A DNA stretch of 10,023 nucleotides from Mucilaginibacter sp. (GCA_025934475.1 JAICXZ010000051.1:1-10023); one strand, 5' to 3'; shown: positions 1 through 6,356, numbered from the stretch's first letter. Numbers and translations: made by a program. The notes: generated by a model from the letters alone, not told the origin.

Positions 1-559
1 AATTTCGTAACTCGCTCATTTGCTGAAGAGTCACATCCAGTTCTTCCGGTAAGCCTTCATTCAGAACTTCTTTGAGCCTTTTGGCAACGGTTGGCGATTT
101 GCCATTGGTAGAGATAGCGAGCTTGAGGTCGCCTTTTTGAACGATCGATCCTAAATAGAAATCGCACAGATCGGGTTTGTCGGCCACATTGATGAGTAGT
201 TTGCGCTCATGTGCCGATTCCCTGATATATTGATTTAATTCATTGTCATTTGTTGCCGCTACAACGATATCTGCGGTATTCAGATCATGCTCATCAAATG
301 CCTTCTGCACTATCTTAACCCCATTGAATCCTGCCGCCAGGGTATGCACTTCGGGCTGGAATTCTTTGGCAATAACAGTTATTCTCGCTTGCGGACTGTT
401 GGATACGATGGCTGTCAGTTTTTCCAAACCAATGTTGCCGCCGCCGATCAGCACCGTATGCAGGTCGTTCAGTTTCAAAAAAACGGGAAACAATTGATTG
501 CCTTCCGTTTTCTCGTACTGAATAGCTGCTGCTCCGTTATTCCTGGGCGATGATGTCAT
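1..559 (-). CDS. Precorrin-2 dehydrogenase / sirohydrochlorin ferrochelatase (siroheme synthase N-terminal type), 3' end cut by window edge
   Basis: This enzyme carries out the last two steps of siroheme synthesis in the cytoplasm: NAD-dependent oxidation of precorrin-2 to sirohydrochlorin, then iron insertion. I translated the minus strand from the ATG at 557-559; 186 residues are present and the frame runs off the left edge. Visible are the family opening LFPVFLKL (residues 23-30), the Rossmann loop GGGNIG (39-44), and the block NVADKPDLCDFY (124-135), whose Asp127 probably matches the catalytic Asp of CysG/Met8. A later segment, AISTNGKSP (148-156), matches the conserved Ser-containing loop. 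About 20 residues precede the usual family start, but there is no internal ATG. A TTG at residue 23 is an unlikely alternative. The start lies inside the last codons of the methyltransferase gene (23-base overlap), so translation is probably coupled. Family assignment is firm; the dual activity is inferred from the family. Confidence 0.9.
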   Translation of the reverse strand, partial: MTSSPRNNGAAAIQYEKTEGNQLFPVFLKLNDLHTVLIGGGNIGLEKLTAIVSNSPQARITVIAKEFQPEVHTLAAGFNGVKIVQKAFDEHDLNTADIVVAATNDNELNQYIRESAHERKLLINVADKPDLCDFYLGSIVQKGDLKLAISTNGKSPTVAKRLKEVLNEGLPEELDVTLQQMSELRN

Positions 560-1328
560 AAAATTCCCTGATAGGCTGAAATTTAGGGTGCAACGATACC
601 ACTTCGCCGATAACAATCAGCGCGGGCGATTTAATTTCTTTCTCTTCAACAAGCTCTACAATGGTATCAATGATGCCGACGGCAACTTTTTCCTCCTTTG
701 TTGAGCCACTTTGTATTACGGCAACAGGCAAACGATTTTTCCCTTCGCCCTGGTATATTCTTACGATCTCGGCCAGTTTGCGTAAGCCCATTAAAACCAC
801 CACGGTTGCTTTTGTTCGCGCAGCATCATACAGATCGTGCGATACTTCGCCGTCCATAGTTGTGCCGGTTACTACCCAAAAGCTTTCGCTTAACCCGCGG
901 TGCGTAACCGGGATTTGTTGTAAGGCAGGTACTCCTATCGAGCTTGAAACACCTGGGATTACCTCGGCCGGGATGCTATAGGAAGCTGCGTGATCCAATT
1001 CTTCATAACCACGGCCAAAAACAAAGGGGTCGCCGCCTTTGAGACGAACTACGTGACCGTAGTTCAAAGCATAGTCAACCATCAGTTTATTGATTGCTTC
1101 CTGCGAGTGAGAGTGATCGCCTGAGCGTTTGCCCACGTAAACCTTTGTCGCTTTTTTGGGAGCGAACTCCAATAGTTCTTCGTTCACCAAAGCGTCATAT
1201 AAAACCACGTCGGCGGTTTGCAATGCTTTGATGCCTTTTATTGTAATTAATTCGGCATCACCGGGACCTGCGCCAACCAAAGTGATGCGCGGCTCCCTGA
1301 TCTTTTTCTTTATGCCGGTTTTAATCAT
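537..1328 (-). CDS. cobA: Uroporphyrinogen-III C-methyltransferase (SUMT)
   Basis: This enzyme transfers two methyl groups from S-adenosylmethionine to uroporphyrinogen III, giving precorrin-2, the branch point to siroheme. The 263-residue length is normal for a stand-alone SUMT. Family signatures are all present: VGAGPGD (residues 18-24, SAM-binding loop), VRLKGGDPFVFGRG (94-107), VIPGVSS (123-129) and PVTHRG (140-145). The start codon overlaps the stop of the reductase gene by four bases (ATGA at 1325-1328), and the 3' end overlaps the precorrin-2 dehydrogenase gene by 23 bases. The three therefore form a coupled unit that makes siroheme next to the enzyme that uses it. In other bacteria this activity is often fused to the dehydrogenase as CysG; here the parts are separate genes. 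I use cobA as the generic SUMT symbol; nothing here points to cobalamin synthesis. Confidence 0.95.
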   Translation of the reverse strand: MIKTGIKKKIREPRITLVGAGPGDAELITIKGIKALQTADVVLYDALVNEELLEFAPKKATKVYVGKRSGDHSHSQEAINKLMVDYALNYGHVVRLKGGDPFVFGRGYEELDHAASYSIPAEVIPGVSSSIGVPALQQIPVTHRGLSESFWVVTGTTMDGEVSHDLYDAARTKATVVVLMGLRKLAEIVRIYQGEGKNRLPVAVIQSGSTKEEKVAVGIIDTIVELVEEKEIKSPALIVIGEVVSLHPKFQPIREFYDIIAQE

Positions 1329-3418
1329 TGTTGTACCAGTTCCTCTCTTTTTACCTTCACGGTGTTCAAAAAGTTCTGTGCCTGAGCAAGATATGCTTTG
1401 GCGAACTCTTCTGAAGGTTCATGTTTATTGATTTCGAGCACCATGTCGGTGAAGGTGCCTTCCAGTGGGAATTCGCCTTTGGCAACATATTGGGCATCAA
1501 ACTCTTTCATGATGCCAGTCTGTGTGCCCTGGTTGATGTTTTTATCAAGCAGCAAAGTTTTGGCAGCACTGATGAACACATTATATGAATGATATATAGC
1601 ATCAGCCCAGGCACCGTTGTTGAATGCCTCTTCGGCCCAGCCTTTTTTCTCGTCGCACTCATATAGGAGGGTCGCAACAAGGTCAATTACAACACCGGCG
1701 CATTCGCCGACACCTATAGCGGTAGCGTAAGTTTCTTCGTGACCCCAATCAACGAACTCGTCGTCGGTCAGGGTGGTCAGATCAGCTAATGGTTTTAATA
1801 ACTGATAGAAGTAGTCTTTGCCTTGTCTATCGTAGTAGTTATGGAAAGTTTCGTTTTCTGCGGAATTTGCTTTGTAATCATCGAGAACTGCTCTCAACAC
1901 ATGCGTAGCACGTTTTGCAGGAACTTTAATCACTTTATCAGCGGCACGGCCAACGCCATCGCCTACGGTGCCACCGCCAAGCAATACCTGGACAGAAGGC
2001 AATACTCTTAAGCCAGCCTTCAATGAACTACCGTGGAAACCGATATGGGCCAAACCATGCTGCCCACAGGAGTTCATACAACCGCTGATCTTGATTTTGA
2101 TGTCGCGATTGTAAACAAATTCCTCGTATTCATCATAAACCAGGTCTTCCAATACTTTTGACAGGGTCATGCTGTTGGAGATACCCAGGTTACAGGTGTC
2201 GGTGCCAGGGCAGGTGGTCACATCGGCTACGCTATCAAAGCCGGGAGCAGCCATGCCGAGCTCGGTTAGAGCGGCATAAATAGCTGGTAAAGACTCTTTA
2301 CGTGCATATTTCAGGAGCAGTCCCTGGTTTTGGGTAACACGAATCTCGTCGGCTACATAAGGGCGGACAGCCTCAACAAATTTGCGGGCCTCCGGGGTAT
2401 GAATATCACCCATAGTTACCTTAATGTACACACCGTAAAAACCTTTTTGCTTTTGTTCGAAGGTATTGGTGATGAGCCATTGCTCATAACGCAGCGGGTT
2501 GTCGATCTTAACTTCCGGAATCAAAATCGGTTCGGGGATTACCGGCTCGTCAACAGCGTCACGATCAATTTTATAGGTTTTAACTTTATTGGCAATCCTT
2601 TCTTCCTTCGCCAGACGAACTACTTCGTCCAGACCTAGGCGCTGGATCACATATTTTAAACGTGCCTTGTTACGGTTGTTTCTTTCTCCGTAACGGTCAA
2701 ACACGCGGATAACTGATTCGATATAAGGGATTAGCAAGTCTTCGTGCAGAAACTCTTCCACCAAAGCAGCTATAAAAGGCTGGGCGCCGAGGCCTCCGCC
2801 CAAATATACTTTGAAACCGCGCTCGCCTTTGTCATTGATCTTCGGGATCAGGCCAACGTCGTTAGCATAGGCGAAAGCGGTATCTTCTGTACTTGAAGAA
2901 AATGCAATTTTAAACTTGCGCGCCATATCCTGGCAGATTGGATTCCGCAGGAAAAACTCAAATGCTGCATGCGCATAAGGCGACACGTCAAAAGGTTCGT
3001 TCGGATCAATACCGGCAGCAGGAGAGGCGGTTACGTTACGTACGGTATTACCACACGCTTCGCGGATGGTGATATCATCTTCCTCCAATTCCTTCCACAA
3101 TTGCGGCGTGCGATCCAGGCTCACAAAGTGGATCTGGATATCCTGACGCGTGGTTAAGTGCAGGTTATGGCTTGCGTACTCATCCGAAATATCGGCTATG
3201 CGCAACAATTGTTTAAATGTAACCTTACCAAAAGGCAGCTTGATGCGTACCATCTGCACACCCGGCTGGCGCTGGCCGTAAATACCACGTGCCAGGCGCA
3301 GGCTCCTGAATTTCTCGTCATGTATCTTGCCTTCGCGAAAAGCCCTGATCTGTTTTTCGAGGTTGATGATATCTTTTTCAACAACAGGGTTTTCGAGTTC
3401 GGTACGAAAACTTTGCAT
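1325..3418 (-). CDS. Siroheme-dependent nitrite/sulfite reductase with extra HEPN-like C-terminal region
   Basis: This is a ferredoxin-type assimilatory reductase that performs a six-electron reduction of sulfite to sulfide or nitrite to ammonia at a siroheme-4Fe4S centre. The usual two-repeat architecture is present: one ferredoxin-like half around residues 45-130 (with GIYGQRQPGVQM and TTRQDIQIHF) and a second from about 325. The cluster ligands are intact: Cys403 and Cys409 (CPGTDTC) and Cys447 and Cys451 (ISGCMNSCGQHG), the last being the expected siroheme ligand. The catalytic fold ends near 545. About 130 further residues follow, with a GVGECAGVVIDL segment (569-580) and a helical stretch AIYHSYNVFISAAKTLLL (607-624) that resembles HEPN domains. 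This makes 697 residues, longer than plain NirA/SirA. It is the first gene of the operon, followed by siroheme synthesis genes. Sulfite is the likelier substrate given the Rrf2 neighbour, but the sequence alone does not settle it. Confidence 0.92.
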   Translation of the reverse strand: MQSFRTELENPVVEKDIINLEKQIRAFREGKIHDEKFRSLRLARGIYGQRQPGVQMVRIKLPFGKVTFKQLLRIADISDEYASHNLHLTTRQDIQIHFVSLDRTPQLWKELEEDDITIREACGNTVRNVTASPAAGIDPNEPFDVSPYAHAAFEFFLRNPICQDMARKFKIAFSSSTEDTAFAYANDVGLIPKINDKGERGFKVYLGGGLGAQPFIAALVEEFLHEDLLIPYIESVIRVFDRYGERNNRNKARLKYVIQRLGLDEVVRLAKEERIANKVKTYKIDRDAVDEPVIPEPILIPEVKIDNPLRYEQWLITNTFEQKQKGFYGVYIKVTMGDIHTPEARKFVEAVRPYVADEIRVTQNQGLLLKYARKESLPAIYAALTELGMAAPGFDSVADVTTCPGTDTCNLGISNSMTLSKVLEDLVYDEYEEFVYNRDIKIKISGCMNSCGQHGLAHIGFHGSSLKAGLRVLPSVQVLLGGGTVGDGVGRAADKVIKVPAKRATHVLRAVLDDYKANSAENETFHNYYDRQGKDYFYQLLKPLADLTTLTDDEFVDWGHEETYATAIGVGECAGVVIDLVATLLYECDEKKGWAEEAFNNGAWADAIYHSYNVFISAAKTLLLDKNINQGTQTGIMKEFDAQYVAKGEFPLEGTFTDMVLEINKHEPSEEFAKAYLAQAQNFLNTVKVKREELVQQ

Positions 3419-3514
3419 ATATTCTTTATTTATTGCCGGCCTTAGGAGCCAGTGGTTTTAAAATTTGTTCCAAATATATATATAGTATAGGGAAATAGTA
3501 GTGTTTGTTAAAAA

Positions 3515-3548
3515 ATATCTTTGTTTTACAGTTTAATTACAAAGATAT
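3515..3548. promoter_or_regulatory. Perfect 10-base inverted repeat overlapping the operon -7 element (candidate operator)
   Basis: ATATCTTTGT at 3515-3524 and its exact reverse complement ACAAAGATAT at 3539-3548 are separated by 14 bases. The right arm contains the minus-strand -7 box of the reductase promoter. The left arm would also read as a TAnnTTTG box on the plus strand, though I see no suitable -33 box for it there. A dimeric regulator such as the nearby Rrf2 protein could bind here; this is inference. Confidence 0.45.
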
Positions 3549-3568
3549 GTTTTGTGATCACAGCCAAA
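3540..3568 (-). promoter_or_regulatory. Predicted promoter of the reductase-siroheme operon
   Basis: On the minus strand a -33 element TTTG (3568-3565) is followed after 17 bases by a perfect Bacteroidota -7 element TATCTTTG (3547-3540, consensus TAnnTTTG). Transcription would start near 3535, giving a 5' leader of roughly 115 bases before the reductase ATG at 3418. The -7 box lies inside a 10-base inverted repeat, and a perfect palindrome sits between the two boxes, so this is a likely control point. Confidence 0.55.
3553..3562. promoter_or_regulatory. TGTGATCACA palindrome between the -33 and -7 boxes
   Basis: A perfect 10-base palindrome lies entirely in the spacer of the predicted reductase promoter. 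Bound protein there would block polymerase. The halves resemble CRP/FNR-type half-sites (TGTGA/TCACA), but without the usual six-base gap, so assignment to that family is not justified. It may be chance. Confidence 0.3.
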
Positions 3569-3609
3569 TTTTGCGCCAAACAGGTCAAAGTAGCCGTTTT
3601 ACGCAGGAA

Positions 3610-3669
3610 TGCCCCTTACAGATACAAAATACGCTAAATTCTTTTATAAAAGGCAATTTAGCAGGGGCA
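3610..3669. repeat. Nested inverted repeats upstream of the reductase promoter
   Basis: The outer arms TGCCCCT (3610-3616) and AGGGGCA (3663-3669) enclose GCTAAATT (3633-3640) and AATTTAGC (3655-3662). Inside these is a perfect 12-base palindrome CTTTTATAAAAG (3641-3652). The right arms are contiguous, so an RNA would fold into a 15-pair stem with a 16-base one-sided bulge. It lies about 80 bases past the Rrf2 stop and upstream of the predicted reductase promoter, so it would be in the rrf2 3' region or act as DNA. No U-run follows on the minus strand, which argues against a simple terminator. The rest of the 3419-3751 gap shows no credible ORF. Confidence 0.45.
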
Positions 3670-3751
3670 AAAACACAACAATAGCATTAACCAAATGTGG
3701 AAAAATCGCCACTTTTTGGAGACAAAGCTGTGATTGCTTTTTAATTAAGAC

Positions 3752-4198
3752 TTAGAGGCTGATTAGATTCTTGATCAGGGCGTTCTCCCTTGAAATCACG
3801 TCGGCAATACTGGTTTCTGACAAGATTTTTACCGTCGCGTCGCGCACATGGATAAACACATCGCGGATACCGCAGGTGGTTTCATCCTTACACTCCTCGC
3901 ATTTATGGTAGAAATTTAAGCTCGCGCAGGGTACCATGGCAATAGGACCGTCGGTAATGCGCATGATGCTTACCAAATAAATATCTTTCGGATCTTTATT
4001 TAAGCTGTAGCCGCCGCCGGCGCCTTTTTTACTATAAAGGAAACCCGCATTGCGCAGATCGAGCAGAATTTGCTCCAGGAATTTCTTGGGGATACGTTCT
4101 TCCTCGGCAATCTTAGAGATCTGCATAGGAGGTTGGTCGGCATTTTTGCCCAGGATTACCAGGGCCTTAATGGCGTATTTTGTTTTTTTCGAAAGCAT
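3752..4198 (-). CDS. Rrf2-family transcriptional regulator with four-cysteine cluster
   Basis: This is a winged-helix DNA-binding regulator of the IscR/CymR/NsrR group, 148 residues, a normal size. The N-terminus MLSKKTKYAIKAL and the recognition part (IPKKFLEQILLDLRNAGFL, residues 36-54, then KKGAGGGYSL, 57-66) are typical of Rrf2. The sensor region carries Cys91, Cys100, Cys103 and Cys109. IscR-type members bind an Fe-S cluster through three cysteines in this region, so a cluster or thiol sensor is plausible; CymR, by contrast, senses cysteine supply without a cluster. It is encoded just upstream of the reductase operon on the same strand, with a 333-base gap that contains the operon promoter. 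This suggests control of sulfite reduction or siroheme synthesis. Family assignment is firm; target and signal are inferred. The ATG at 4196-4198 gives the standard family start. Confidence 0.92.
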   Translation of the reverse strand: MLSKKTKYAIKALVILGKNADQPPMQISKIAEEERIPKKFLEQILLDLRNAGFLYSKKGAGGGYSLNKDPKDIYLVSIMRITDGPIAMVPCASLNFYHKCEECKDETTCGIRDVFIHVRDATVKILSETSIADVISRENALIKNLISL

Positions 4199-4216
4199 TT
4201 AAAAAATAAAAACTTA

Positions 4217-4224
4217 CAAAGATA
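4217..4224 (-). promoter_or_regulatory. Candidate -7 element for the Rrf2 gene
   Basis: TATCTTTG on the minus strand matches TAnnTTTG exactly and ends 18 bases before the ATG, which would give a very short leader. I see no good TTTG box at -33. The nine bases ACAAAGATA (4216-4224, plus strand) are identical to 3539-3547 in the reductase promoter, so the site could be a promoter box, a shared regulator half-site, or both. Confidence 0.4.
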
Positions 4225-4284
4225 AGGAATTTACATTTAGTCTATATAATCGGTATGATAGGCAATCTTATGTAAATATAAAAT

Positions 4285-4563
4285 TTATTTTTTATCCGAA
4301 TGCCCAAGACTTTTTTCGGGACTCACTTTATCGCGAACGAATTGCTTCAGTTCTTTAATTTCAGGAAAGCCGCCATGATCTTTTCGGTCGAATATAATTT
4401 CATTATCAACCTTGATGCTGTAATGGCCACCGGTTTCGCTGGGTTTGAGTGTAACGCCAGACAGTTCTTCGGCAAAAGTGGTCAGAAATTCCTGGGCCAT
4501 GTAGGCTGCGCGCAATAGCCAGCCGCATTTGGGGCAATATTCGATAGTGATGAGTGGTTTCAT
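4285..4563 (-). CDS. SelT/SelW/SelH-type (Rdx) thioredoxin-like protein
   Basis: This is a 92-residue cytoplasmic protein of the Rdx family, cysteine homologues of selenoproteins W/T/H with a thioredoxin-like fold and a presumed thiol redox role; the substrate is unknown for bacterial members. The N-terminal strand leads into a CxxC motif, YCPKCGW (residues 9-15, Cys10 and Cys13), where selenoproteins have CxxU. The conserved C-terminal block is also visible: FDRKDHGGFPEIKELKQFV (58-76). Both cysteines are standard TGC/TGT codons, so no selenocysteine is needed. The gene is on the same strand as, and 86 bases upstream of, the Rrf2 gene, which has its own candidate -7 box in that gap. I found no TAnnTTTG box directly upstream; a dispersed-repeat palindrome begins 30 bases before the start. 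Confidence 0.87.
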   Translation of the reverse strand: MKPLITIEYCPKCGWLLRAAYMAQEFLTTFAEELSGVTLKPSETGGHYSIKVDNEIIFDRKDHGGFPEIKELKQFVRDKVSPEKSLGHSDKK

Positions 4564-4592
4564 TGGGCCAATTTAAGAGATTTTGTACTTTT

Positions 4593-4680
4593 TTCTCTGT
4601 GCACTCTGAGCCTTCTTTGTGAACTTCGTGGTTAAATTAACCACAGAGGTCACGAAGCGATATCAGAGAATCACAGAGAT
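4593..4680. repeat. 88-base imperfect palindrome (REP/MITE-like intergenic element)
   Basis: The left arm (4593-4635) and right arm (4637-4680) are imperfect reverse complements about 43 bases long around a single central A. The core GTGGTTAA-A-TTAACCAC (4628-4644) is perfect, CTTCGTG/CACGAAG (4624-4630, 4651-4657) also pairs, and the outer CTCTGTG/CACAGAG blocks pair. It contains no coding sequence. From general familiarity, similar ACCACAGAG/CACGAAG palindromes are dispersed in many environmental genomes; copy number in this genome cannot be seen here. Confidence 0.7.
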
Positions 4681-4783
4681 TTGAAAGCTCTTAAAATAAA
4701 AAACACCACGAATGTGAAGCTGAAACACATAGGTGATGTTAGGTAGATGAATTAATATTTTAACCTAATTGGAGATTTCTCTC

Positions 4784-4921
4784 TTAGAAATTGAAACCTA
4801 AAGTGATCTTAGGGTTGAAAGGTGCTTTTTTCCTTTTCTTAAATATTCCGCCATTGTTTGCTAAAGCAGGTACAGCCTTAAGTATTGGTGTAATTAAAGT
4901 TTCAATAAATTTCATGTTCAT
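4784..4921 (-). CDS. Possible small ORF, 45 residues, basic, unrecognised
   Basis: In the otherwise empty 4681-5086 stretch, the minus strand has an ORF starting ATGAACATGAAA (two possible ATGs, 4921 and 4915) and ending in TAA at 4784. The product has an amphipathic or hydrophobic N-terminal half (KFIETLITPILKAVPALA), then a basic cluster FKKRKK, and ends in PKITLGFNF. It has no cysteine and no domain I recognise. The ending looks like a terminal beta-strand, so it could be the remnant of a larger protein, but nothing upstream in the frame supports that. There is no clear promoter or ribosome site. The opposite-strand ORF at 4791-5006 depends on a TTG start and is less convincing. Low GC compared with the neighbours fits either non-coding spacer or an acquired peptide gene. 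I recognise no gene in 4922-5086. Confidence 0.25.
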   Translation of the reverse strand: MNMKFIETLITPILKAVPALANNGGIFKKRKKAPFNPKITLGFNF

Positions 4922-5086
4922 TGTTTTGATACACCCACTAATACGGCTTTTAATTGTTGAAAGTTCTCAAAAAAATGCGTTTCCAATGAAATGGGGCGGT
5001 TTTTAGGCCAAAATCTACTTCAAGCATCAACGCGGATAACACTAATAATTAGGGAGTTATATAGGGTTAACTAAAGAGAAAAAAAA

Positions 5087-5479
5087 TTATTTTCTTTTTT
5101 CGACCAGGTCCCACAAATTGCCGTACAAATCCTCGAATACAGCTACCGTTCCGTAGGGCTCTTCAACAGGCTCTCTTGTAAAATTTATTCCCTTGCTTTG
5201 CATGTTGTAATAATCATGCCAAAAGTCGGTGGTGTATAAAAAAAGGAATACGCGGCCGCCAGTTTGATTGCCAACACGGCTTAATTGTTCGGCACCCACG
5301 GCCTTGCCCAGCAGAAGACAACATTCATCTGAACCCGTTGGGGAAATAAGTACCCATCTTTTGGATTCACTTAAGGTAATATCCTCAACAACTTTAAAGT
5401 CAAGCTTTTCTGCGTAGAATTTAATGGCTTCATCGTAGTCTTTTACGACAAGCGTGATATGGGCAATGCGGCGATTCAT
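5087..5479 (-). CDS. VOC-superfamily (glyoxalase/bleomycin-resistance fold) protein
   Basis: This is a 130-residue single-domain protein of the vicinal oxygen chelate fold, built from two beta-alpha-beta-beta-beta units. The first is recognised from RIAHITLVVKDYDEAIKFYAEKLDF (residues 4-28), the second ends in the hallmark GTVAVFEDLYGNLWDL (110-125). Likely metal ligands are His7 and Glu116, with His88 a possible third. The family includes glyoxalase I, fosfomycin/bleomycin resistance proteins and dioxygenases; the substrate cannot be told from sequence. At this length it is not a two-module extradiol dioxygenase. The stop of the MOSC gene is 48 bases upstream on the same strand, so it is probably the last gene of a DoxX-MOSC-VOC unit. 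The short gap holds an AT-rich palindrome that may affect read-through. Confidence 0.88.
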   Translation of the reverse strand: MNRRIAHITLVVKDYDEAIKFYAEKLDFKVVEDITLSESKRWVLISPTGSDECCLLLGKAVGAEQLSRVGNQTGGRVFLFLYTTDFWHDYYNMQSKGINFTREPVEEPYGTVAVFEDLYGNLWDLVEKRK

Positions 5480-5499
5480 TTGTCTGAATCAGAATTTAC

Positions 5500-5515
5500 A
5501 GAATTTTAAAATTCT
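5500..5515. repeat. AGAATTTTAAAATTCT perfect palindrome in the VOC-MOSC gap
   Basis: This is a 16-base perfect palindrome within a short intergenic block (5482-5520) built from repeated CAGAATT/AATTCTG units. It resembles an AT-rich intergenic repeat I associate with this bacterial family. It could form a weak hairpin in the operon mRNA; there is no U-run that would make it a clear terminator. Confidence 0.5.
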
Positions 5516-5527
5516 CAGAATAAAAGT

Positions 5528-6352
5528 TTAGATTTTAAACCTCTCTTCTACGTGGAGTTGCGAGAGTTTAATTGAGTCTCCGACTGCAATCTCGCCCAAA
5601 CCCTCATGGATCAGGTTTTGACCGAACAATATCTTGTTGTTTTTGAAGCGATAACGTGCAAGCGTCTTCAGCGGTTCTTTACCTTGTTCAATGGTCTCCT
5701 GGTTGATGGTGGTCATGACGCAGCGGGCGCAGAGTTTTACGCCGTAGAAACGGATATCGCCAATGGTAAAGGTATGCATCAGGTCCTCGGAGAAAGCCTC
5801 GCCGCCGTTAAAAACGATGCTGGGGCGAAAGCGGTTCATGGGTAAGGGTTCCGCCAACCTGTTATTCAAGTCATCAAGAGAAGCTTGCCCGATGAGGAGG
5901 AATGGGTAGCCATCGGCATAAGAGGTGACGTGCCCATCGGGAGTATATTTTGGATCGGTGATCCGTTGAGTTTCGTCGGGCATATAAACCAGGCGGCATT
6001 TAAAACCAAGAATATTACTGAACCATTCATCCGTTTCATGACTAACAAACTGCGCCGTACAGGTATCATCCCAAATGGTTACTTCAGCAAACTCATCAGT
6101 TTGCGGCTCAAAGGGAATCATTATGGAAGAGGCATCCGGCCGGTAGGTTACTTTTAAGCCTTTTTCCAATATATCGATGTGCATGAGCGCCATTTCGGCT
6201 ATTTCGCGCTGAGAGATGAATCGATTGTTCTCATCCACCAGCATCCAACGGCGGTCGTGTTCAAAGCCACGGTCGGTAACAATGGCTTTACTTACCGTGA
6301 TACCGGCCATGGATTTAATAGGATACACAAATAATTGGCTCACCTGCAGCAT
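5528..6352 (-). CDS. MOSC domain-containing protein (YcbX/mARC-like)
   Basis: This protein has a MOSC N-terminal beta-barrel followed by a MOSC domain, the layout of bacterial YcbX and the mitochondrial amidoxime-reducing component, which carry molybdenum cofactor and reduce N-hydroxylated compounds. Visible are the opening LQVSQLFVYPIKSMAGI and DRGFEHDRRWMLVDEN, then SYADGYPFLLIG, NRFRPSIVFNGGEAF and KLCARCVMTTINQET. In this last block one cysteine (first or second of CARC) is the expected Mo ligand. No C-terminal 2Fe-2S ferredoxin domain is present, unlike YcbX; it ends near the MOSC domain, so electrons must come from a partner. I prefer the ATG at 6352 (274 residues) because family members begin close to this point. 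A start at 6376 would add eight residues that overlap a promoter-like sequence. The gene follows the DoxX gene by about 36 bases. Confidence 0.88.
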   Translation of the reverse strand: MLQVSQLFVYPIKSMAGITVSKAIVTDRGFEHDRRWMLVDENNRFISQREIAEMALMHIDILEKGLKVTYRPDASSIMIPFEPQTDEFAEVTIWDDTCTAQFVSHETDEWFSNILGFKCRLVYMPDETQRITDPKYTPDGHVTSYADGYPFLLIGQASLDDLNNRLAEPLPMNRFRPSIVFNGGEAFSEDLMHTFTIGDIRFYGVKLCARCVMTTINQETIEQGKEPLKTLARYRFKNNKILFGQNLIHEGLGEIAVGDSIKLSQLHVEERFKI

Positions 6353-6356
6353 GCCG

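Noticed and set aside
3471..3478. Second minus-strand TATATTTG box nearer the reductase start
   Set aside because: It matches TAnnTTTG but lies in a TA-repeat tract and has no TTTG at a suitable -33 distance; the box at 3540-3547 is better.
3724..3740. AAAGC/GCTTT hairpin just past the Rrf2 stop as a terminator
   Set aside because: The stem has only five weak pairs, and on the minus strand it is not followed by a U-run.
4229..4277. ATTTACAT / ATGTAAAT inverted repeat between Rdx and Rrf2 genes
   Set aside because: The arms are exact but only 8 bases, AT-rich and 33 bases apart, so they could easily arise by chance; no supporting context was found.
4285..4563. Selenoprotein encoding in the SelW-like gene
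   Set aside because: Both motif positions are ordinary cysteine codons and there is no in-frame TGA before the stop.
4791..5006. 71-residue plus-strand ORF with a hydrophobic product
   Set aside because: It needs a TTG start, matches no family I know, and lies opposite an ATG-started ORF. Hydrophobic shadow ORFs are common in AT-rich spacer.
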